Shown here: positions 44,839-53,224 of the stretch, piece after piece | How positions within the stretch are numbered: the stretch's first letter is position 1 | Layout: each line of letters begins with the position of its first letter | Origin: Deltaproteobacteria bacterium | GTDB lineage: Bacteria > Myxococcota > JACPTQ01 | Reading direction: 5' to 3' | Assembly (NCBI GenBank): GCA_016192705.1 | Contig: JACPTQ010000028.1 | Span: 76,233 to 140,232, forward strand | Length of the DNA: 64,000 nt | Position numbers and translations under genes: made by a program | The notes under the pieces: generated by a model | Databases searched by the model: none | Told to the model about the DNA's origin: nothing | Seen by the model: the letters and a program-made list of their open reading frames with translations, nothing else

Positions 44839-45464
44839 GCGAGTGGGCGCTTTCGCTTATTGACTGGACGCGCGACGCGGGCGCGCTCGGTGTCGTCGTG
44901 TTCGTCGTCGCGTACGTCGTTGCGGCGCTCGCCCTCTTGCCCGGTTCGATTCTCACCATCGGCGCCGGACTCGTTTACGGACCGATCTTCGGGACGCTCC
45001 TCGTCTCGCCGGTCAGTGTCCTCGCGGCAACGGCCGCGTTTCTCGTGGGGCGCGGAGTTGCGCGGGCTTGGGTCACACGCCGCATGGAGCGGCACCCGCG
45101 ATTCGCCTTGGTCGATCGCGCGATTGGCGCGAACGGCTTCAAAATCGTCGCGCTCCTCAGGTTGTCGCCGATCTTCCCGTACAACATCCTCAACTACGCG
45201 CTCGCCCTCACGCGAGTCCGCCTTCACGACTTCGTTGCGGCGTCATTTATCGGTATGCTTCCCGGCACGCTCCTCTTCGTCTACATTGGCTCGCTCGCGT
45301 CGACAGCAAGCGAAATCGTTGCAGGGAAGCGCCCGGCGGCTGGTTCGCTCGAAACCGTCTTTTTTTGGGGCGGTCTCGTCGCGACGGTTGTCGCGGCCGT
45401 CGTCGTCACGCGCGTCGCGCGAAAGGCGCTTGGCAACGCGCTAACGGGAGAGGTGAAACCATGA
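44835..45464 (+). CDS. TVP38/TMEM64-family membrane protein
   Basis: 209 residues from GTG 44835, overlapping the Pit stop. Five or so membrane helices. The family core VARAWVTRRMERHPRFALVD and IVALLRLSPIFPYNILNYAL, with FIGMLPGTLLFVYIG, is clear. These DedA-superfamily proteins are proton-coupled transporters or scramblases of unknown cargo; homologues often sit beside mercuric-reductase-like genes. Here the next gene is such a flavoprotein, so export or import of an arsenic or thiol compound is possible. That role is inferred. Confidence 0.85.
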   Translation: MSEWALSLIDWTRDAGALGVVVFVVAYVVAALALLPGSILTIGAGLVYGPIFGTLLVSPVSVLAATAAFLVGRGVARAWVTRRMERHPRFALVDRAIGANGFKIVALLRLSPIFPYNILNYALALTRVRLHDFVAASFIGMLPGTLLFVYIGSLASTASEIVAGKRPAAGSLETVFFWGGLVATVVAAVVVTRVARKALGNALTGEVKP

Positions 45465-46978
45465 CGAACGTCGCACCGCTCGTCTTGCCGGACGACGCCC
45501 ATAACCGCACCCTCGTTGCGAATGTTCATCCGCCCGCATGGACGAATCCAATCCCCAGCGGCCGATACAACCTCGTGGTTGTCGGCGCTGGCACCGCGGG
45601 GCTCGTCACAGCGATAGGTGCGGCAGGCCTTGGCGCGAAGGTCGCAATCGTCGAGCGACATCTCATGGGCGGCGATTGCCTGAATTATGGGTGCGTCCCG
45701 TCGAAAGGTGTTCTCGGCGCCGCGCGGGTCATCGAATCCGTTCGTGAGGCAGCGGTGTTTGGCGTGCGTCTCGCGGGCGTCCCACAAATCGATTTCGGTA
45801 CCGCGATGGAACGGATGCGACGCCTTCGCGCCGAGATTTCGAGGAACGATTCGGTTCGAAGACTGACTGAGCTTGGAATCGATGTCTTTATGGGAGAGGC
45901 CAAGTTCGTTGCGCGTGACGCGCTCGAGGTCGGTGGCGCACGCCTTCGGTTCTCGCGCGCGGTCATTGCGACCGGTGCACGTGCGGCGGCGCTCCCAATC
46001 CCGGGACTTGCGGATGCAGGCTTCTTGACGAACGAATCGGTTTTCTCGCTGACAGAATTGCCGCGACGACTCGTTGTCATCGGCGCAGGCCCGATTGGTT
46101 GTGAGCTTGCGCAGGCGTTTCGCCGATTTGGAAGCGACGTCGTCATCGTCAGCGATGGGCTCCTCTTGCCGCGCGAAGACCGCGACGCGGCGGGCGTGCT
46201 CGCAAAAACGTTTGAGGGCGAGGGCATCCGCTTCGCGCTCGGCGTGAAGGTCGTGCGCGTTGAAACGCGCCCCGAGGGGAAGGCGGTCGTGGTTTCGCGC
46301 GATGGCAAAGAAGAATCGCTGGTGGGTGACGCGATCCTCGTCGCGGTTGGGCGCGCCGCCAACGTCGACGGGCTCGGGCTTGAAACCGCGGGCGTCACCT
46401 TCGACAAGCGCGGCGTTCAAGTGAACGATCACCTGAGAACAACGAACCGGAAGATTTTTGCAGCCGGCGACATATGCTCAGCGTTCAAATTCACGCACGC
46501 GGCCGACGCGATGGCGCGGATCGTGATTCAAAACGCGCTCTTTTGGGGACGAAAAAAGGCGAGCGCGCTCGTCATTCCGTGGTGCACTTACACCGATCCC
46601 GAAATCGCGCACGTCGGTCTCTACGAAAGCGAGGCGGCGGCGCGCGGATTCGATCGGACCACGTTTACGATTCCTTTGCACGAAAACGATCGCGCGCTGC
46701 TTGTCGGCGATGACGTCGGATTCGCGCGCATTCACGCCGTTCGAAAGACCGGCCGGATCCTCGGGGCGACACTCGTTGCGCGTCACGCGGGGGACATGAT
46801 CGGCGAGATGGCGCTCGCTGTGACGGCGGGCCTCACGCTGGGTGCCGTTGCAAAGACGATTCACCCGTATCCGACCGAGGCCGAAGTTTGGAAACGCGCG
46901 GGCGACGCGTGGAATCGAACGCGCTTGACGCCAGGGCTTAAGCGGTTTTTTGAACGACTGTTTGCGTGGAGACGATAG
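45461..46978 (+). CDS. Mercuric-reductase-like FAD-dependent disulfide oxidoreductase
   Basis: 505 residues from ATG 45461 (4-nt overlap with TVP38). FAD site VVVGAGTAGLVTAIGAAGLG, redox pair GGDCLNYGCVPSKG, NAD(P) site VVIGAGPIGCELAQAF and dimer interface IHPYPTEAEVWKRAGDAW are all present. It lacks the C-terminal CC pair and the N-terminal HMA domain of true MerA, so mercury reduction is doubtful. In this operon it more likely reduces an arsenic or thiol intermediate. The gene is closely followed by the two transferases. Confidence 0.87.
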   Translation: MTNVAPLVLPDDAHNRTLVANVHPPAWTNPIPSGRYNLVVVGAGTAGLVTAIGAAGLGAKVAIVERHLMGGDCLNYGCVPSKGVLGAARVIESVREAAVFGVRLAGVPQIDFGTAMERMRRLRAEISRNDSVRRLTELGIDVFMGEAKFVARDALEVGGARLRFSRAVIATGARAAALPIPGLADAGFLTNESVFSLTELPRRLVVIGAGPIGCELAQAFRRFGSDVVIVSDGLLLPREDRDAAGVLAKTFEGEGIRFALGVKVVRVETRPEGKAVVVSRDGKEESLVGDAILVAVGRAANVDGLGLETAGVTFDKRGVQVNDHLRTTNRKIFAAGDICSAFKFTHAADAMARIVIQNALFWGRKKASALVIPWCTYTDPEIAHVGLYESEAAARGFDRTTFTIPLHENDRALLVGDDVGFARIHAVRKTGRILGATLVARHAGDMIGEMALAVTAGLTLGAVAKTIHPYPTEAEVWKRAGDAWNRTRLTPGLKRFFERLFAWRR

Positions 46979-46979
46979 C

Positions 46980-47669
46980 GTGGAGGCGCGAATCCCCGTT
47001 TGTATTTTCGCAAAGCCGCCGCGCGCGGGCCTTGTCAAAACGCGTCTTGCAGCGGCGTTGGGTCGAGAGGCGGCGGCCGAACTTGCGCGGGCGTTCTTGC
47101 GCGACACCTGGCACGCCGTTTCCGCGCTTCCGTGGGCGCGGCCGATTCTCGCGACGACAGAGCCGATGTCATGCGAAATTGGGCTGGACGGTGCCGAAGT
47201 ATGGATTCAAGGTCCGGGCGATCTTGGGTCGCGCCTTGAGCGAATACTCTGCTCGGCGCTCAACGGCCACCGGAGCGCAATCGCCCTTGGAGCCGATACG
47301 CCGGGGTTGCCGGTTCGATTCCTCACGGGCGCGAAACGTGCGCTTGAATCGGCCGACAGCGTGATCGGCCCCTGCGATGACGGCGGCTTTTATATCGTTG
47401 GGCTCACGCGTTGTTTCGACGGCATCTTTCGTGAGATTCCGTGGAGCACAGCGGCGACTTTCGAGAAAACGCGCGACCGATTTACGGCGAGCGGGTTTTC
47501 GCCGGTCTTGCTCCCACGCTGGTTCGACGTTGATACCCCCAAGGATCTCGCGCGCCTCGCAGACCTCATCGCGCGGCATGGAATTCGAGCGCCAGAGACC
47601 CTGCGTCTGCTTCGGTCGATGAACGCCGAAACGATACGTGGAGAGGACAGAGCGGCACGTGCGGATTGA
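46980..47669 (+). CDS. TIGR04282-type glycosyl/nucleotidyl transferase of arsenosugar clusters
   Basis: 229 residues from GTG 46980, one base after the upstream stop. PVCIFAKPPRAGLVKTRLAA is the hallmark start. ALGADTPGLPVRFL and GPCDDGGFYIVGLT follow, the CofC-like nucleotidyltransferase fold. TIGR04282 proteins were named for their association with rSAM/selenodomain (ArsS) genes and are thought to take part in sugar attachment to the arsenic moiety. Biochemistry is not settled. It overlaps the next gene by 11 nt. Confidence 0.87.
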   Translation: MEARIPVCIFAKPPRAGLVKTRLAAALGREAAAELARAFLRDTWHAVSALPWARPILATTEPMSCEIGLDGAEVWIQGPGDLGSRLERILCSALNGHRSAIALGADTPGLPVRFLTGAKRALESADSVIGPCDDGGFYIVGLTRCFDGIFREIPWSTAATFEKTRDRFTASGFSPVLLPRWFDVDTPKDLARLADLIARHGIRAPETLRLLRSMNAETIRGEDRAARAD

Positions 47670-48360
47670 CGTCATCATCCCCGTGCTAAACGAAGAGGCG
47701 CGGATCGCGCGGCAGATTCGCGCCGTGTCGCGCGTTCGGGGGCTTAACGAAATCATCGTGGTCGACGGCGGCAGCACCGACCGGACGCTGGCGATTGCGC
47801 GCGCTCATCGCGGCGTCTCGGTTCTTGAATCGCCGCGGGGACGCGCCGTGCAGATGAACAGGGGGGCGCGCGTCGCGACGGGAGACGTTCTCCTTTTTTT
47901 GCACGCGGACGTCACGCTTCCCGGCGATGCGGCGACCTGGGTCGCGAGGGCGCTTGGCGACAGAGCCGTCGTCGCGGGTGCGTTTCGCACATTCACGATT
48001 GCGGACGGCGAACGTCCGCGGTTTGGGCCGCTCCTTCGGCTCGCGGACATTCGATCACGCGTGACCAGTCTGCCGTATGGAGACCAGGCGATCTTTGTGC
48101 GCGCGGCAGTATTTCGATGCGTCGGTGGATTTCCAGAAATCCCGATAATGGAAGACGTCGAATTCTGTCGGCGCGCGCGTCGCGTTGGAAAGATTCGCAC
48201 CGTGCCCGCCAACGTGCGCGTTTCGGGTCGACGTTTTATCGCGCGACCCATTTACGCGACCGCGATGGCGAACGTGATTCCGGCGCTCTATCGGCTCGGC
48301 ATTCCCGCGAGGTTTCTTGCCGGCCTGTATGGAAGCGTGTCTACAGAAGAAGAAGGGTGA
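47659..48360 (+). CDS. TIGR04283-type family 2 glycosyltransferase of arsenosugar clusters
   Basis: 233 residues from GTG 47659; GTG 47638 would add 7 residues. GT2 features are DVIIPVLNEEARIARQI, IIVVDGGSTDRTLA, the DxD-like FLHADVTLP and the acceptor loop MEDVEFCRRARRVGK. SPRGRAVQMNRGARVATGDV is typical of TIGR04283. With the preceding TIGR04282 gene it forms the transferase pair seen next to arsS. It is the last gene of the operon, ending 72 nt before the truncated tRNA. Confidence 0.88.
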   Translation: MRIDVIIPVLNEEARIARQIRAVSRVRGLNEIIVVDGGSTDRTLAIARAHRGVSVLESPRGRAVQMNRGARVATGDVLLFLHADVTLPGDAATWVARALGDRAVVAGAFRTFTIADGERPRFGPLLRLADIRSRVTSLPYGDQAIFVRAAVFRCVGGFPEIPIMEDVEFCRRARRVGKIRTVPANVRVSGRRFIARPIYATAMANVIPALYRLGIPARFLAGLYGSVSTEEEG

Positions 48361-48384
48361 TCGAGTGGAGTATGGGATAGAGCG

Positions 48385-48466
<82 letters not shown>

Positions 48467-48549
48467 ATTTCGCGAGCGATTAGGCGGCAAGCCGGTGGCT
48501 TGCCGACGTGAGCGAAATGGGGAGCGCGACGGAACGGAGCGCGAAGCCC
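48467..48549 (+). ncRNA. tRNA-abutting structured element, copy A
   Basis: The outer stem ATTTCGC (48467-48473) pairs with GCGAAAT (48512-48518). The inner stem GGCAAGCC (48486-48493) pairs with GGCTTGCC (48497-48504) around a GGT loop. GGGG follows, then the stem GCGC (48524-48527) and GCGC (48539-48542) with an 11-nt loop, then GAAG and CCC (48547-48549). Copies B and C have the same layout with different paired bases. Function unknown; the ncRNA label is a working hypothesis. Confidence 0.6.
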
Positions 48550-48556
48550 AGAAGGC

Positions 48557-48678
<122 letters not shown>

Positions 48679-48816
48679 CGTAAGAATTACCACGTCCTTG
48701 CGGTGAGTCGCGCATGGAACAAGCGCACCGTACCCCTATCTCTATCCGTAACTTTGAACGCGGAGGGGGAGGGCTAGGTTCAGGTTCAGGTGCAAGTTTT
48801 TAGGAAGGAGGAACAA

Positions 48817-49059
48817 ATGCCAGTTGAAACCACCGTTGATGCTCTCGACCCGAAGCAGCTTCTCGCTTTCCTCACCGCCATAAGAAAGGGCGACTTCTCG
48901 GTGCGGCTTCCCGGCGAGTTGGGTGGGATTGGGCAGAGCGTTGACAGGTTGAGTGCACTGGCCTACTTGGGCGGGTGCTCGATTGTGGAGCGAAAAGGTC
49001 ACGGTGGCTTTTTCCGAAACCGAGGCACGAAAAGGAAGGTTCAAGATGGATGTGAGTAA
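48817..49059 (+). pseudogene. Orphan 5' end of a HAMP-type hybrid histidine kinase gene
   Basis: ATG 48817 is preceded by GGAAGGAGG. The first 35 residues (MPVETTVDALDPKQLLAFLT, AIRKGDFSVRLP) look like the conserved start of the large multi-HAMP hybrid kinases of Myxococcota. After SVRLP the sequence no longer resembles a HAMP array and the frame closes at 49059. The truncated kinase at 50805 starts with a similar leader and MPAEQT. Both look like remains of two related kinase genes. The 3' end overlaps the next gene by 14 nt. Confidence 0.6.
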
Positions 49060-49852
49060 ACTGGTCGTCGATCGCCAAAAATCTTCGCGCTCCGTGGTTG
49101 CCGCGGCGCAAACCCACGCTGAGCGCGCGGGAGAGGGCGTCGCTTTGTTGCTTGGGGCCGATCACAAGGCGCCCGCGGTCGCGATGATCCGGGCCATGGG
49201 AAATAAGCTCGGCAACGATTGCGACGCCATGGTGCGTGCTGACGAGGCGCACACGAGCGAGCTCGCCGACGACCGGGGACAGCGCGACGCGCGCGATCTT
49301 CATGCCGAAGAGGTGCGCTCGACCTTGGTCGAGGTGCGCGAGGTGGTGACCGCGATGTTTGGCGCCGACTTCGCGGCGGCGCTCGGTTTCGTGGGCAACA
49401 CGCCGCGCGATCCCGACCAGCTCGTCGGCCTCGGGGGACGGGTGCTCGACAACATGCGGCAGAAGGGCACGCCCGCGCCGCGCTTTCCAGGGATGTGCTT
49501 TGACGCGACGTACTGGGCGGGGCGACTCACGGCAGCCGTTGGTCCGCTCAAGGCGGCGCTCGGCGATGTCGCGCGCGAGGAGCGCGAAAACGAGGCGACC
49601 TATGTCGCGAAGACGAAGGCTATCGAGGCGTACGACCAGACCTTTTCGCAGGTGGCGACCTATGTGAGCGCGATGCTCGCCATTGCCGGCGAGAAGGAGC
49701 TGTCGCGCCGCGTGCGCCCGTCGAGTCGCCGGCCGGGTCAGACCGACGAGGTTGCGGCGACCGACGGCGTCGCAACCCTGCCGCCCGTGCCGACTCCGAT
49801 CACCGCCGCTCCGACCCCTCCGACCGCCGCCACACCCGTCCGAAACGGCTGA
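49046..49852 (+). CDS. Hypothetical protein, 268 residues
   Basis: It starts at ATG 49046, with AGGAAGG 8 nt upstream. The protein is mostly helical and soluble (VVVAAAQTHAERAGEGVALL-like start, then VRSTLVEVREVVTAMFGADF and YVAKTKAIEAYDQTFSQVAT), with WAGRLTAAVGPLKAALGDVA in the centre and a Pro/Thr/Ala-rich tail (PTPITAAPTPPTAATP). One DRGQRDARD segment is very polar. No signal or membrane helix is present. It lies between two kinase remnants but has no sign of being a signalling protein. Function unknown. Confidence 0.6.
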   Translation: MDVSKLVVDRQKSSRSVVAAAQTHAERAGEGVALLLGADHKAPAVAMIRAMGNKLGNDCDAMVRADEAHTSELADDRGQRDARDLHAEEVRSTLVEVREVVTAMFGADFAAALGFVGNTPRDPDQLVGLGGRVLDNMRQKGTPAPRFPGMCFDATYWAGRLTAAVGPLKAALGDVAREERENEATYVAKTKAIEAYDQTFSQVATYVSAMLAIAGEKELSRRVRPSSRRPGQTDEVAATDGVATLPPVPTPITAAPTPPTAATPVRNG

Positions 49853-50159
49853 TCGACCCCTTCCGCGCCGCGAAGAATCGTCTGTAAATGACGCAAAGGC
49901 ATTGGGGAATTCCCCAATCTCATCCGCAACCACCTGCGAAGGCGACTGGGGCTTTGCCAAGGGCGTTTGCATCCGTTGCAACCGCGACCCGCGCGGCCCC
50001 AAAGGCGTCCGCAACGCTTCCGCTCGACGGTCGGGGGCGCAAAGCGCCGGGTGTAAGGCTCGCGCGGTGAGGTTAAGAAAACCGGGGACGGAGACGACAT
50101 CGGGAACGGTCAAGCGTGCCGCCGCCGGCTGCCGCCACCGCCCCCGGGGAACGAGCCTG
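49853..50159. other. Non-coding or degenerate stretch, nothing assigned
   Basis: About 300 bp between the hypothetical gene and the small-gene pair. Frames are open by chance, but none has a ribosome-binding site or a recognisable domain. One frame reads GFAKGVCIRCNRDPRGP, which might be a remnant of a Cys-containing protein; I cannot place it. Confidence 0.4.
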
Positions 50160-50372
50160 CTACGTCGTCATCCTGTTTTGAAGTTCCCTTGGGATCTCGA
50201 TCGCCGAGAACAGGTCGCAAGGAAAGAGATAGTCTTCCCCCGACTCATCGATCACCCGGAGCATTCCGCGCTGTTCGGCCGCGCGATCCGGCATCGCCTG
50301 ATAGACCTTGCGAACGATGAGCGACGTCCTGTAGCCGCTGTTCTCAAGGCAGATGACGAACTTTCTCTTCAT
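50160..50372 (-). CDS. Small protein of a conserved two-gene pair (second member)
   Basis: 70 residues: MKRKFVICLENSGYRTSLIV, RKVYQAMPDRAAEQRGMLRV, IDESGEDYLFPCDLFSAIEI. I recognise the phrase DESGEDYLFP and the overall pattern from widely distributed small uncharacterised proteins, usually of 65-75 residues. They often lie next to a second small protein ending in HWYEAHGIG-x-KEFK, which is present here 18 nt upstream. Function is unknown; it could be a toxin-antitoxin-like or regulatory pair. Confidence 0.65.
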   Translation of the reverse strand: MKRKFVICLENSGYRTSLIVRKVYQAMPDRAAEQRGMLRVIDESGEDYLFPCDLFSAIEIPRELQNRMTT

Positions 50373-50390
50373 CGCAACATCTCGATTCGT

Positions 50391-50534
50391 CTACGAAAGA
50401 AACCGTTTCACCTTGAACTCCTTGCGCCCTATCCCGTGCGCCTCGTACCAGTGAACCTCGGCGAGAGCACCGCTTCCATCCGGGAGTCGGATCCTCGCGA
50501 TACTCTTTTTTTTTGCGCCATCGCCCGGGCCCAT
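50391..50534 (-). CDS. Small protein of a conserved two-gene pair (first member), start uncertain
   Basis: The C-terminal 34 residues (ARIRLPDGSGALAEVHWYEA, HGIGRKEFKVKRFLS) match the HWYEAHGIG-type small-protein family. In frame, ATG 50534 gives 47 residues and a longer start at 50645 gives 84. A second ATG at 50521 in another frame reads MAQKK and would join the conserved part if the run of nine A (50506-50514 on the minus strand) were ten. So slippage or a one-base change may hide the true start. Confidence 0.55.
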   Translation of the reverse strand: MGPGDGAKKKSIARIRLPDGSGALAEVHWYEAHGIGRKEFKVKRFLS

Positions 50535-50678
50535 AGATTCGGCGGAGACGCTCGATCTCACGAATCTCGCGCCCGACCGCAATGGTTTCGGGGTGCGAAA
50601 TCTCGCCCTCGATTCGAATCGCCACACCTTTTCGCTTACCACCATCCATCGCGAGAGGCAGCCCGGAAATCCTCATCG

Positions 50679-50793
50679 CAGTCGTGCCCGTGCTCGTAAA
50701 TCGTACACGTTCACGTCCTCGTTTTTCGTGGACGGGGATCGAGTACGAGGACGAGTACGAGTACGAGGACGTGCACGACTACGACTACGTTCA
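50679..50793. repeat. Low-complexity inverted-repeat tract upstream of the truncated kinase
   Basis: The left arm (50679-50720) is built of words such as GTCGTG, GTGCTCG and CACGTCCTCG. The right arm (50740-50793) has their complements (CGAGGACGTGCACGA, ACGAGTACGAG). An imperfect long hairpin can form around the loop TTTTTCGTGGACGGGG. It ends 11 nt before ATG 50805. Similar tracts lie at 52237-52385 and 58036-58082. Confidence 0.65.
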
Positions 50794-50804
50794 AGGAGAA
50801 ACAA

Positions 50805-52232
50805 ATGCCAGCTGAACAAACCGCCGACACGGGAATTGGGATTGCGAACGACAAGCACCGCATTGTGTTCGAGGCGTTCCAGCAGGCGGACGGGACGACG
50901 AGCCGCAAGTACGGCGGGACGGGGCTTGGGCTGTCGATCTCGCGCGAAATCGCGACGCTGTTTGGCGGCGAGATTCGGCTCGAGAGCGAGCCGGGCGCGG
51001 GGAGCACGTTCACGCTCTATCTGCCGCCCGACTATCGAAAACCTGGACCTGGACCTAAACCTGGACCTGGACTTGGACCTATTTTCGGAGAGGGATCGGG
51101 CACGAACATGAGCACGGGCACGACAACGAGTACGAGGACGAGTACGGGTGCGGAAGCCCCCGATACGGAGCCTGCCCTTGACGACGATCGATTGGCGATT
51201 CAACCCGGCGATCGGGTGCTGCTCATCGTCGAGGACGACATCGCCTTTGCGCAGATCGTCCTCGACTTGGCGCGGGAGCGCGGGTTCAAGGGGGTCGTCG
51301 CACCGCGCGCCGGGACGGCTTTTCGCCTCGCACGCGACTTGAAGCCAGCGGCGATCACGCTCGACTTACGACTCCCCGACGGGGACGGATGGGGCGTCCT
51401 CGACCGGTTGAAGCACGACGCAGAGCTGCGCCACATCCCCGTCCACATCATCTCGATCGACGACGAGAAGCAGCGCGGGATATCGCAGGGCGCGATCGCT
51501 GTGCTCAAGAAGCCGGTCGAGAAGGAGGCGCTTGCGGCGATGAAGACGACGCCGTTCGATTGCATGGTGCTCGATTTGCGGCTGCCGGATATGACGGGGT
51601 TTCAGCTCATCGAGAAGATGAAGAAGCAAGAGGGGGGGCTTGAACGCGACATCCCGATCGTCGTTTACACCGGCAAGGAGCTGACGAAGAAGGAGGAGAC
51701 CGAGCTTAAGCGCGTTGCGGAGGCGATCGTCATCAAGGACGCGAAATCGCCCGAGCGGCTGCTCGATGAGACGGCGCTCTTCCTGCACCGCGTGGAGGCG
51801 AAGCTCCCGCCCGCGAAGCGGAAGATCCTCGACATGGCGCACAAGGTCGACCCGGTCCTCGCCGAGCGGCGCGTGCTCATCGTCGATGACGACATGCGGA
51901 ACATCTTCGCGCTGACGACGGTGCTCGAGGCGCAACAGATGAAGGTCTTGTACGCCGAGAACGGGGCGGACGCGATCGCGGCGCTGAAGAAAGAGCCGGA
52001 GGTCGGTGTGGTGCTGATGGACGTGATGATGCCTGAGATGGACGGATATGAAACGACGCGGCGGATTCGCGGAATCGCGCGCTACAAGAAGCTGCCGATC
52101 ATCGCGCTCAAGGCGAAGGCGATGAAGGGGGACCGCGAGAAGTGCCTCGAGGCCGGGGCGTCGGACTACATCGCGAAGCCCGTCGATGTTGACCAACTGC
52201 TGTCGCTGTTAAGGGTGTGGCTGTACCGATGA
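50805..52232 (+). CDS. Hybrid histidine kinase with internal deletions: partial ATPase domain and receiver domains
   Basis: 475 residues. After only six residues the protein enters the kinase ATP-binding motif DTGIGIAN and continues to [19 protein letters not shown] and GSTFTLYLP. All HAMP, HisKA and N-box parts are missing. A linker made of repeated codons ([13 protein letters not shown], then [13 protein letters not shown]) leads to receiver 1 ([20 protein letters not shown] in LKKPVEKEA). Receiver 2 begins abruptly at [20 protein letters not shown] and lacks its acidic pocket. Receiver 3 ([18 protein letters not shown]) is complete, though the usual ALTA motif reads ALKA. It probably cannot phosphorylate itself. 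Confidence 0.8.
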   Translation: MPAEQTADTGIGIANDKHRIVFEAFQQADGTTSRKYGGTGLGLSISREIATLFGGEIRLESEPGAGSTFTLYLPPDYRKPGPGPKPGPGLGPIFGEGSGTNMSTGTTTSTRTSTGAEAPDTEPALDDDRLAIQPGDRVLLIVEDDIAFAQIVLDLARERGFKGVVAPRAGTAFRLARDLKPAAITLDLRLPDGDGWGVLDRLKHDAELRHIPVHIISIDDEKQRGISQGAIAVLKKPVEKEALAAMKTTPFDCMVLDLRLPDMTGFQLIEKMKKQEGGLERDIPIVVYTGKELTKKEETELKRVAEAIVIKDAKSPERLLDETALFLHRVEAKLPPAKRKILDMAHKVDPVLAERRVLIVDDDMRNIFALTTVLEAQQMKVLYAENGADAIAALKKEPEVGVVLMDVMMPEMDGYETTRRIRGIARYKKLPIIALKAKAMKGDREKCLEAGASDYIAKPVDVDQLLSLLRVWLYR

Positions 52233-52236
52233 GGGT

Positions 52237-52385
52237 TCTATTTCGTAGTCGTAGTCGTGCACGTTGTCGTGCACGTAAAAGTCCTCGTACACGTTTTTTG
52301 TCCTCGCTGATGGTGTTCGCCTTGAGGGACGAGAACGAGGACGAGTACGCCTTGCGAGCACGGACACGACTACGACGACGCGGGA
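52237..52385. repeat. Low-complexity inverted-repeat tract upstream of cheR
   Basis: The left arm (52237-52300: GTAGTCGTAGTCGTGCACG, GTCCTCGTACACG) and the right arm (52337-52382: CGAGGACGAGTACG, CACGACTACGACGACG) are complementary in an imperfect way, with a run of six T near the centre. It fills the gap between the truncated kinase and cheR and ends 16 nt before ATG 52401. The word composition equals that of 50679-50793. Confidence 0.65.
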
Positions 52386-52400
52386 TGAGGATCGTGACTG

Positions 52401-53219
52401 ATGCCTGACCTTTCCCACATCGAACTGCCGCTTCTCCTCGACGGCATTCGCCTGCGATATGGGTTCGATTTCCGTGACTACGCGCGGGCGTCATTTTATC
52501 GGCGCGTGATGGCGCGCGTCGAGGCGGAGGGCGTCGCGAACATATCGGCGTTGCAGGCGCTTCTCCTGCATGACGAAGCGGCGATGGAAAGGTTTCTCGT
52601 CAGGCTCACGGTTCACGTGACGTCGATGTTTCGCGATCCGGGGTTTTATCGCGCGTTTCGCGAGAAGATCGTCCCGACGCTTGCGACTTACCCGTTTGTG
52701 CGAATCTGGCATGCCGGCTGTTCGACCGGCGAAGAGGTTTACTCGATGGCGATCCTCGTTGAGGAGGAGGGACTCGCGGCACACTCGATGCTCTACGCGA
52801 CCGACCTCTCGGAAGGCGTCCTCGCGCTGGCGAAGCGCGGGGTCTTTCCGATCGCGGCGATGAAAGACTACACACGAAACTACATGGAGTCGGGCGGGAA
52901 GCGCGCCTTTTCGGCGTACTACAACGCCGATCACGAGAACGTCGTGCTCAAGCCGTCGCTCCGCGACAAGATCACCTTCTCGCCGCACAACCTCGTGACC
53001 GACGCGTCGCCAAACGAATTCAACGTCATCCTTTGCCGCAATGTCCTCATCTATTTCAACCCGACGCTTCAGGAGCGCGTGCTTCGGCTGTTCTACGCGA
53101 GTCTTGGCCCGCACGGCGTTTTGTGTTTGGGCCAGAAGGAATCGCTCCGTCACACGCCGCTCGAATCGGCTTTTGAGGTGTTCGACGCGGACCAGCGGAT
53201 CTATCGGAGGATCGAGTGA
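52401..53219 (+). CDS. cheR: CheR-type protein-glutamate methyltransferase
   Basis: 272 residues. The N-terminal helical domain (RYGFDFRDYARASFYRRVMA), the SAM-binding segment IWHAGCSTGEEVYSMAIL, and the VILCRNVLIYFNPTLQERVL and LCLGQKESL motifs are all typical. It methylates chemoreceptor glutamates or, in such kinase clusters, may act on receptor-like partners; no methyl-accepting protein is encoded here. CheB follows after an inserted toxin-antitoxin pair. Confidence 0.93.
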   Translation: MPDLSHIELPLLLDGIRLRYGFDFRDYARASFYRRVMARVEAEGVANISALQALLLHDEAAMERFLVRLTVHVTSMFRDPGFYRAFREKIVPTLATYPFVRIWHAGCSTGEEVYSMAILVEEEGLAAHSMLYATDLSEGVLALAKRGVFPIAAMKDYTRNYMESGGKRAFSAYYNADHENVVLKPSLRDKITFSPHNLVTDASPNEFNVILCRNVLIYFNPTLQERVLRLFYASLGPHGVLCLGQKESLRHTPLESAFEVFDADQRIYRRIE

Positions 53220-53224
53220 GAGCC

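Noticed and set aside
45461..46978. True mercuric reductase (merA)
   Set aside because: The C-terminal Cys pair needed for Hg(II) handling and the N-terminal HMA domain are absent, and the gene lies in the arsenosugar operon.
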